From positions 124,001 through 188,000 of the forward strand of contig NZ_BAABLD010000005.1 of assembly GCF_039544165.1 (NCBI RefSeq): a stretch of 64,000 nt of DNA, in the 5' to 3' direction. The DNA comes from Viridibacterium curvum (GTDB lineage: Bacteria > Pseudomonadota > Gammaproteobacteria > Burkholderiales > Rhodocyclaceae). The notes below the pieces were generated by a model, which saw nothing but the letters and a program-made list of their open reading frames with translations, did not search any database and had not been told where the DNA came from. The first letter of the stretch is position 1, and every line of letters begins with the position of its first letter. Position numbers and translations under genes: made by a program. This document shows, piece after piece, positions 58,769 to 64,000 of the stretch.

Positions 58769-59170
58769 TCAGATCAAGGAAGGGCCGGAAACGATCTTTT
58801 CTGCGTCCTTTACCGAGATGCGCACGGTTGCGGTTGCGATGACGTGCACGGTCAGCCACTCGGTGAGGCGGTCGATGCCGGGCGTGAGCGACAGGAAGCG
58901 GCAGCCGCATAGCCCCTGTGGCGAGCCGACGATGTGGTTGATGGCCTGTGCCTCGCCGCGCAGTTTGTCCGGGATGTCGTGCAGTCGCATTTCGAACTGG
59001 AAGGGTTCGCCGCCCTTGAGCAGGCCTTCGGCCTTGACGCTGAAGCCTTCCAGGGAGAGATCTTCCAGCGGGATACGTTCCCCTTCGATGATGATCCAGA
59101 AGAACGGGGTGTCGCCACGGCGGGCAATGAAGCGTTGTCGCGCGCGCTTTTCTTCGTGTTCGTTCGACAT
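58769..59170 (-). CDS. PilZ domain protein (c-di-GMP binding)
   Basis: The 133-residue single-domain protein has the c-di-GMP motifs in the right order: RARQRFIARR near residue 9, then PLEDLSLEGFSV (D/NxSxxG) near residue 34, followed by a beta-barrel. It should act as a c-di-GMP effector in the cytoplasm. A GGDEF protein is encoded at the end of the window, but no operon link exists. The start is the ATG at 59168-59170. Confidence 0.87.
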   Translation of the reverse strand: MSNEHEEKRARQRFIARRGDTPFFWIIIEGERIPLEDLSLEGFSVKAEGLLKGGEPFQFEMRLHDIPDKLRGEAQAINHIVGSPQGLCGCRFLSLTPGIDRLTEWLTVHVIATATVRISVKDAEKIVSGPSLI

Positions 59171-59352
59171 GGGGGGCGGATTCCAGACCGGGGGCTATCG
59201 GGGATATTTCGGTCTGATCCGCGCTGGACTTGAGCCGCAGTTATTGCGGGCAAGCTTGTGGGTGTGTTTCCTCGGGTTGACCCGTATCAACGCGGAATGC
59301 GTCTTTGCTGCCAATGATGAAGGGAACCTCTCATCGAGCTGAAGGAAAACGC

Positions 59353-59751
59353 ATGGAACTCATCAAATGGACTCCCGACCTGAGTGTGGGCAACGAGGAT
59401 ATCGACGGCGATCATCGCCGCCTGTTCGAGCTGCTGGAGATGCTGCACGTCGACATGCGCAGCGGGCTCGTCAATCAGGAGACGCAAGCCATCGTCGATG
59501 CCCTGATCCACTACGCCGACACGCATTTCTGCCGCGAAGAGGTGTTCATGCGCAGCATCGATTACCCCGACCTCGGTGAGCATCAGGCAGCGCATGCGCG
59601 CTTCATCAGCGAGCTGGAGGCCTTGCAGTCACGCATTGCACGCGGCGCACGCACGCCGGTGCTGGACATCGACCATTTTCTGACCAACTGGCTGCGCCAG
59701 CATGTGCTGGTGATGGACAAGGCGCTGGCTGCGGCCTTGCAAACGGCTTGA
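59353..59751 (+). CDS. Bacteriohemerythrin
   Basis: The 132-residue non-heme diiron protein has the full ligand set: DGDHRRLFELLEML, HYADTHFCREEVFM, HQAAHARFISEL and LRQHVLVMDKAL. It binds oxygen for storage or sensing. The start is the ATG at 59353 with GAAGGA upstream; the longer upstream reading is not family-like. It is convergent with the ion-channel gene, 4 bp apart at their ends. Confidence 0.95.
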   Translation: MELIKWTPDLSVGNEDIDGDHRRLFELLEMLHVDMRSGLVNQETQAIVDALIHYADTHFCREEVFMRSIDYPDLGEHQAAHARFISELEALQSRIARGARTPVLDIDHFLTNWLRQHVLVMDKALAAALQTA

Positions 59752-59755
59752 CCGT

Positions 59756-60622
59756 TCAGGCAGCAGACTGTTTGGCTGAGGCTGGCTTGCTGGCGACGTA
59801 GTCCAGCAGTTGCCGTGCGGTCTGGTTGCCGATGACGGCTTCGCCGAGCAGGAAGCCGCCGACTTCGCCAATCCCCACGATGACATTGGCGCCGGCAGCT
59901 TCGAGATAGAGGCGCTGGCTGGGGTCGAGCAACTCGGCGATGATCTGGGCGTCGGGATTGGCCTGGCGCGCCAGCAAACAGCTGACAGCCGTCAGGGCGT
60001 CAGCGTTCTGTCTTTCTGCGTAGTTGGCCAGCAAGACGATGCTGCGCGCTTCGCCAAGGCAGGTGCGCTCGATGGTGTCTTTGCGGATGGGCACCGGGCT
60101 GCGCGTAAAGTGCGTCAGCGGGTCGTCATAGGGTTTCTGGTCGGTATCGGCTACGACCAGAATGGGGCGATCCTGATGCGCGGACTCAGCACGCAAGGTC
60201 TTGATGATCTGGGCGCCCTTGAGGTTCCAGCCGATGATCACGATGTGGTGTTGCAGTTTGTGCATTTTCAACCCCATTTCTTCTTTCATCTTGCGTTCGA
60301 TGAGAACGGCTGCCGCGAGTGCACAGAGCAAGGCTGTCAGCAGCTTGCTGGCCACTACCACGATGCTCATGATGAGTCGCCCGCCCGTGGTGAGGGGGGC
60401 AACGGCGGAGTCACCCGATGTCATCATGCTGACGAGCAGAAAGTAAAGCGCACTCAGGGGGCTATCGATGCGGCGATTGACGCCTGACTCGAAGGCAAAG
60501 ACGAGAATCGCGCAGCCGCACCAGACAACCATGAAGATCAGCAGCAGCTCCATGATGAACCGATAGCGCGCGACGGCCATCAGTCGCAGAAACATCGACA
60601 CGATCACGCTGCGTGGGGGCAT
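59756..60622 (-). CDS. Ion channel-like protein with TrkA-N (RCK) domain and unusual filter
   Basis: The 288-residue protein has two membrane segments around a pore-like loop (about 25-120) and a Rossmann/TrkA-N domain from about 130 (HHIVIIGWNLKGAQIIKTLR), ending with a second regulatory part (NVIVGIGEVGGFLLGEAVIG). This is the layout of a potassium channel of the MthK type. The pore loop reads SMMTSGDSAVAPLTTGGRL, where the normal TVGYG filter is replaced by TSGDS. It is probably a channel with altered selectivity, or a sensor derived from one. Confidence 0.82.
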   Translation of the reverse strand: MPPRSVIVSMFLRLMAVARYRFIMELLLIFMVVWCGCAILVFAFESGVNRRIDSPLSALYFLLVSMMTSGDSAVAPLTTGGRLIMSIVVVASKLLTALLCALAAAVLIERKMKEEMGLKMHKLQHHIVIIGWNLKGAQIIKTLRAESAHQDRPILVVADTDQKPYDDPLTHFTRSPVPIRKDTIERTCLGEARSIVLLANYAERQNADALTAVSCLLARQANPDAQIIAELLDPSQRLYLEAAGANVIVGIGEVGGFLLGEAVIGNQTARQLLDYVASKPASAKQSAA

Positions 60623-60680
60623 GGGCCTCTCCCGGGTGGCATTTCCGTGTTAGCGGCGATACCCGGGGGCAGCTTGAGTG

Positions 60681-61394
60681 CTACACGTCCTTGCGCAGGA
60701 AGCCGGGAGGCCGCGTGGCGCTGCCATCTACGGGGCGATGAATGCTGGGCGTGATCGGGGCTGCCTGCAGCACGCTCTCAAGCCAGGCGAGGATGGGCTG
60801 CCAGTCTTCGAGCAGCGGCGCGACCTTGCTGGCGGGGAAGTCGAAGATCGACATGCCGTGTTCCAGGCAGGTGTTGTAGGCCTGCGCGGCTTTGAGTGTG
60901 CCGATGTGTTCCAGCTCATGCTGACCCGCCCAATCGCGCAGTACGCTTGCCTGCTTGGTGCGCCCGTCGATGCGCATGCCGACACAGGCAATCTTGCAGC
61001 GGCCGCTGGCGATGCGCGGAAAGGTGCGCAATTCGGCAAGGCTGTCGGCAGCCGCGGTGCGGTCGAAGATCGAGGGTGTGGCCGGGATCAGGATGGCGTC
61101 GGCATACAGTGCGACCTTCATGAGACCGACGCCCTGGAAGCCGCCGGGGGTGTCAAGCACGACATGCTCTGTGCCCGCTGGCGGCCGCGCGAAGTTGCGT
61201 TCATCCATGGTCCAGCCACTGATGCGCGGCCGATCTGCCGGTCGCAGACTCAGCCAGAGTCGTGAGGACTGCTGCCGGTCTACATCCCCGAGCATGACCG
61301 CGCTGCCCTTGCTGGCCAGGTAGCTGGCGACGTGAGTGGAGAGCGTGGACTTGCCGGCGCCTCCCTTGCGGTTGATGACGGCAATGACGGACAT
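60681..61394 (-). CDS. Orphan ParA/Soj-family ATPase
   Basis: The 237-residue P-loop ATPase has the deviant Walker A RKGGAGKSTLSTHVASYLA, GDVDRQQSSRLWLSL and HVVLDTPGGFQGVG (switch and Walker B). It resembles plasmid-partition ParA, but no parB is adjacent. Orphan ParAs position protein complexes or act in partition of mobile elements. GAGGAAG precedes the start at 61394. It begins 16 bp after the stop of the PL10 gene, so the two may be cotranscribed. Confidence 0.9.
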   Translation of the reverse strand: MSVIAVINRKGGAGKSTLSTHVASYLASKGSAVMLGDVDRQQSSRLWLSLRPADRPRISGWTMDERNFARPPAGTEHVVLDTPGGFQGVGLMKVALYADAILIPATPSIFDRTAAADSLAELRTFPRIASGRCKIACVGMRIDGRTKQASVLRDWAGQHELEHIGTLKAAQAYNTCLEHGMSIFDFPASKVAPLLEDWQPILAWLESVLQAAPITPSIHRPVDGSATRPPGFLRKDV

Positions 61395-61410
61395 GCTGGG
61401 CGGCTTCCTC

Positions 61411-62604
61411 TTATTGCGCCGCGACCGCAGTGCGGTCAACGCGTTGGCGCCAGGCCGGATACTCGGTATCCAGCAATTTGGCGGGCCAGGCACCGTACCA
61501 GCCGTAACCGGTGCGGCGTTCGTGATGGATATCGGCGTAGCGGCTGACGCGGATGCTGTCGCGGTTGGCCAGCACAACGCTGTTGTCCTGCAGGTCGTAG
61601 AAGCGCGCCCACAGCGGCGGAGCTGCTGGGTCTTCGACCATGCGGCGATCTGTCGATGCAGTGTGGTAGTCGTACTTGATCGGCGGGTCGATCTTGAAGG
61701 TTTCCAGTCGCCAGCCTGTGATTTTCGAGCGCTCGAGCCAGTCCACGCCAGAGTCGATGGCACGGATGACTTCGGGCGAAGGCTCGGGGATGCTCATCAG
61801 GTAGCGCAGCATCTCGACCGTTTCCTGCGACACGATGGACGCCAGCTCGAAGCTGCGCCCCTGCGCGGGCTGCAGCGTCTGCGGGTCGTACTGACCGGCC
61901 CAGCCGGTCAGGCGTCCGTTCTGTATTACCTGAAGCTGCAACACGCAAGCATCGCCGCGTTCGAGTGCCGCCTGCGCACGTCGCTTGACGCTGTATGGCA
62001 GGTACTCGAAAGGCGCGCTGCCAGTGCTGGCTTTGCGCAGCGTGCGTAAAACACCCGAGGTGACCTCATCGGCCATGGTGATGAAGGGATGGTAGCGCTC
62101 GGTGCCCGGTACAGTGTGGGGCCAGCCTCCGCAGCGCGTGTGCTGCATGGAGAGCAGGTAGTCCATGCCCTTGAGCGCCGCAGCGCGGAAGCGCGGTTCG
62201 TAGGTCTGCTGGTAGACCGCAGAGAGATACTCGATTTGCGAATAGACGTTGCGGTTGTCGAAACTGCCCGTTGCGTTCGTCTTCTCGACGGCGATGGCGG
62301 CTTTCTCTTCTGCATTCAGGATACGGGTCGGGTCGCGGTTCTCGACCCAGCCGCCGTTGTCGCGCTGGTAGAGCAGCACGTTGTCTGCGATCTCGACAAT
62401 CTGTTCGGGCCTGTACTTGGCGTAGTCGCTGCCGTAGCGGTTGCGCCAGTGGTTGATGCCGTCGGAAAAGCCGTTCAGCGAGATTGCGGTATAGGGGCCA
62501 ATGCGCGGGGAGGGTTCGAGCAGGCTGCAGGCCGTGATGATGGGCAGCAGGAAGACCGGGAGTAATTGGGGGGGACGAGGCAGCTTGCCAGAGCGGCGGG
62601 TCAT
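61411..62604 (-). CDS. PL10-like pectate lyase lipoprotein
   Basis: The 397-residue protein has a lipoprotein signal (FLLPIITACSLL, Cys26) and a family-10 pectate lyase layout: NVLLYQRDNGGWVENRDP, ATGSFDNRNVYSQIEYLSAVYQQT, RAAALKGMDYLLSMQHTRCGGWPHTVPGTERYHPFITM, and near the end ARFYDLQDNSVVLANRDSIRVSRYADIHHERRTGYGWYGAWP. The NGGW and GGWP aromatic pieces and the C-terminal RDS...ERR.GYGWYG are PL10 hallmarks. It should cut unsubstituted pectate; exact activity is inferred. GGAGA precedes the ATG. Confidence 0.88.
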   Translation of the reverse strand: MTRRSGKLPRPPQLLPVFLLPIITACSLLEPSPRIGPYTAISLNGFSDGINHWRNRYGSDYAKYRPEQIVEIADNVLLYQRDNGGWVENRDPTRILNAEEKAAIAVEKTNATGSFDNRNVYSQIEYLSAVYQQTYEPRFRAAALKGMDYLLSMQHTRCGGWPHTVPGTERYHPFITMADEVTSGVLRTLRKASTGSAPFEYLPYSVKRRAQAALERGDACVLQLQVIQNGRLTGWAGQYDPQTLQPAQGRSFELASIVSQETVEMLRYLMSIPEPSPEVIRAIDSGVDWLERSKITGWRLETFKIDPPIKYDYHTASTDRRMVEDPAAPPLWARFYDLQDNSVVLANRDSIRVSRYADIHHERRTGYGWYGAWPAKLLDTEYPAWRQRVDRTAVAAQ

Positions 62605-62651
62605 GCAGTGTCTCCGTTGCAGGGCTGCACGGAGTATGCCGGGTTCCGGCG

Positions 62652-64000
62652 CTACAGCGAAGCTTGGTTGCTTACGTGCGGTGTCAACGTGTGGCTGGTC
62701 GGCGCAAAATGGAAACCGCCTCCCTCGCTCTTGGCCTGGTACATGGCGCGGTCGGCGGCGGTCAGCAGGGCCACCAGGTCGCTGCCATTGCGCGGGAACA
62801 TCGCCACACCGATGCTCACGCCCAGCTTGAGGCTCAGGGAATTGATCTGCAGCGGCTGCTCGAACAGCATGATTATGCGACGGCACAAGGCTTCGGCCTG
62901 GGTGTCGTCGAGAAAGGCTTCAAAGGCGATCAGGAACTCGTCGCCGCCAAGGCGGGCCAGTACGTCGGATTGACGACAGACCTGCTCGATGCGCCGTCCC
63001 ATGATCTGCAGGGCCTGGTCGCCGACGGCGTGGCCGTAGGTGTCATTGATGTTCTTGAAACCGTCGAAGTCGAGGATCACGACGCCAAGCGGTGAGTAGT
63101 TGCGGCGCGCCTGTTCAAGGCGACGCTCAAGGTAGGGCATGATGAACGAGCGGTTGGCCAGACCGGTCAGCGAGTCGGTGCTGGCCAGCGTGCGCAGCTC
63201 GTCTTCGAGTTCCTTACGGCGTTCGATGTCCAGCGCCAGTTCGGCATTGGCTTTTTCCAGCTGGTCGGTGCGTTCGCGCACGGCGGCTTCGAGTTGCGTG
63301 TTCTGCGCGACGAGTTCGTTGCGGGCGTCGGCGAGGCGCTGCATGAGGCGCGCCAGTGCGGCATAGACGCGGCCGATGTCATCCTTCTCCGTCAGTTGTT
63401 GCAGGGCGACGATCTGTGCCGGGTCACCCGGACGCAGTTCGTCGGCGGTACGCACCAGGCGCGCCAGCGGCCGGCCCACGGCGCGCCAGAATATGCCTTG
63501 CTGGATGACCAGGCCAACGATGAACAGCGCCATGCCCGAGAGCACCAGCCAGCCGATGGGGCGGAAGGTTTCGCGCAGCAGGGTTTCGCTGTTGATCGCC
63601 ACAATGGTGTAGCCACGCACGTTGTCCTTGCCCAGCACGACGGGGTGCACGACGATCACGCCGTTGTGGGTGGTCAGCGTACGCGTCGAGCCGGGCTCAG
63701 GCAGACTTTCACCGATGGGCCAGGCAATACCGCCCGCATTGCTGCGGTATTGCTGGATGCCGCGTTCGTTGAACAGCGCCGATTCGCTGAGCAGAGGATC
63801 GTTGCGGATTACTGCACTGCATTGCTCGTCGAAACCGAGGAAGTCTTCGTAGCGCAGCTGCATGCCGAGCAGTCGCTCGGCACGGCTCGCCAGTTCGTCA
63901 GAGGCTATCTGCGCGCGGGCAATCGCGTTCTGACGCTGCTGCTGGTAGATGAATGCCCCGCCGATGACCGTCAATACCGTCGCCACCAGTGCGGCGAACA
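62652..64000 (-). CDS. Diguanylate cyclase with periplasmic sensor, N-terminus cut by window
   Basis: About 449 residues are visible; the hydrophobic first helix continues past the edge, so the true start lies outside. A periplasmic sensing segment (about 20-140) is followed by a second helix (PIGWLVLSGMALFIVGLVIQQG), a HAMP-like linker, a coiled coil and an intact GGDEF domain (RLGGDEF). The I-site RxxD is present five residues before it (RQSDVLARLGGDEF), so product inhibition is likely. It should make c-di-GMP. Confidence 0.93.
   Translation of the reverse strand, partial: FAALVATVLTVIGGAFIYQQQRQNAIARAQIASDELASRAERLLGMQLRYEDFLGFDEQCSAVIRNDPLLSESALFNERGIQQYRSNAGGIAWPIGESLPEPGSTRTLTTHNGVIVVHPVVLGKDNVRGYTIVAINSETLLRETFRPIGWLVLSGMALFIVGLVIQQGIFWRAVGRPLARLVRTADELRPGDPAQIVALQQLTEKDDIGRVYAALARLMQRLADARNELVAQNTQLEAAVRERTDQLEKANAELALDIERRKELEDELRTLASTDSLTGLANRSFIMPYLERRLEQARRNYSPLGVVILDFDGFKNINDTYGHAVGDQALQIMGRRIEQVCRQSDVLARLGGDEFLIAFEAFLDDTQAEALCRRIIMLFEQPLQINSLSLKLGVSIGVAMFPRNGSDLVALLTAADRAMYQAKSEGGGFHFAPTSHTLTPHVSNQASL

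Noticed and set aside
1..64000. tRNA, rRNA or known riboswitch
   Set aside because: I saw no tRNA-like cloverleaf ends, rRNA segments or recognisable riboswitch motifs when reading the intergenic regions; a covariance-model scan was not possible.

Overview
The window is high-GC DNA of betaproteobacterial type. Supporting signs are ETF and acyl-CoA dehydrogenase gene order, RlmJ, SlyX, HemP, short GTCATTCCCGC-type intergenic repeats, and several secreted or lipoprotein pectinases. A pectin-degrading Rhodocyclales- or Burkholderiales-like organism fits best, but this is inference; no rRNA or tRNA gene was found to fix the taxonomy.

Layout. Positions 1-6100 hold a truncated secreted protein gene, etfBA, an acyl-CoA dehydrogenase and a two-gene unit with a c-type-heme (Tll0287-like) HAMP membrane protein. 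Positions 6114-7619 encode a rhamnogalacturonan acetylesterase-like lipoprotein. Positions 7770-37030 are dominated by an iron acquisition region. A leftward operon runs TonB-dependent receptor, Fes/IroE-like esterase, periplasmic binding protein, FecCD permease, ATPase, DUF2218 protein and phosphopantetheinyl transferase, opposite a divergent AraC regulator. A rightward biosynthetic set follows: a second esterase, a free-standing condensation domain, and then isochorismate synthase, DHB-AMP ligase, isochorismatase-ArCP, a C-A-T-TE NRPS and DHB dehydrogenase. An MFS transporter diverges from the biosynthetic genes. A second phosphopantetheinyl transferase and hemP close the region. Four Fur-box-like palindromes sit at the promoters. 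Two lone, visibly AT-richer genes (20991-22103 and 33258-34856) interrupt the region.

Positions 37270-50950 carry an rpsD paralogue, an AraC/GyrI-type regulator, a yejABEF peptide ABC transporter beside an M20 amidohydrolase, glutathione peroxidase, a triple PsiF-repeat protein, rlmJ and a degenerate Mrr-like membrane protein. Positions 50990-64000 carry a large AsmA/DUF748 protein, two PL1 pectate lyases, slyX, PilZ and hemerythrin proteins, an ion-channel/TrkA-N protein with an odd filter, an orphan ParA, a PL10-type pectate lyase and a truncated GGDEF protein.

How it works together. The central cluster should make, export and re-import a catecholate siderophore built on 2,3-dihydroxybenzoate. 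The adenylation-domain pocket (read by hand as D-A-E-D-I-G-T-V) is not the serine code of EntF and suggests a basic amino acid such as lysine. Together with a second, VibH-like condensation domain, this argues for a product other than enterobactin. A 162-bp repeat element is inserted in frame inside the NRPS condensation domain. Two short Fur-controlled genes, one in an operon with a periplasmic TPR-like protein and one upstream of hemP, encode related proteins of unknown function and are the best candidates here for something undescribed.
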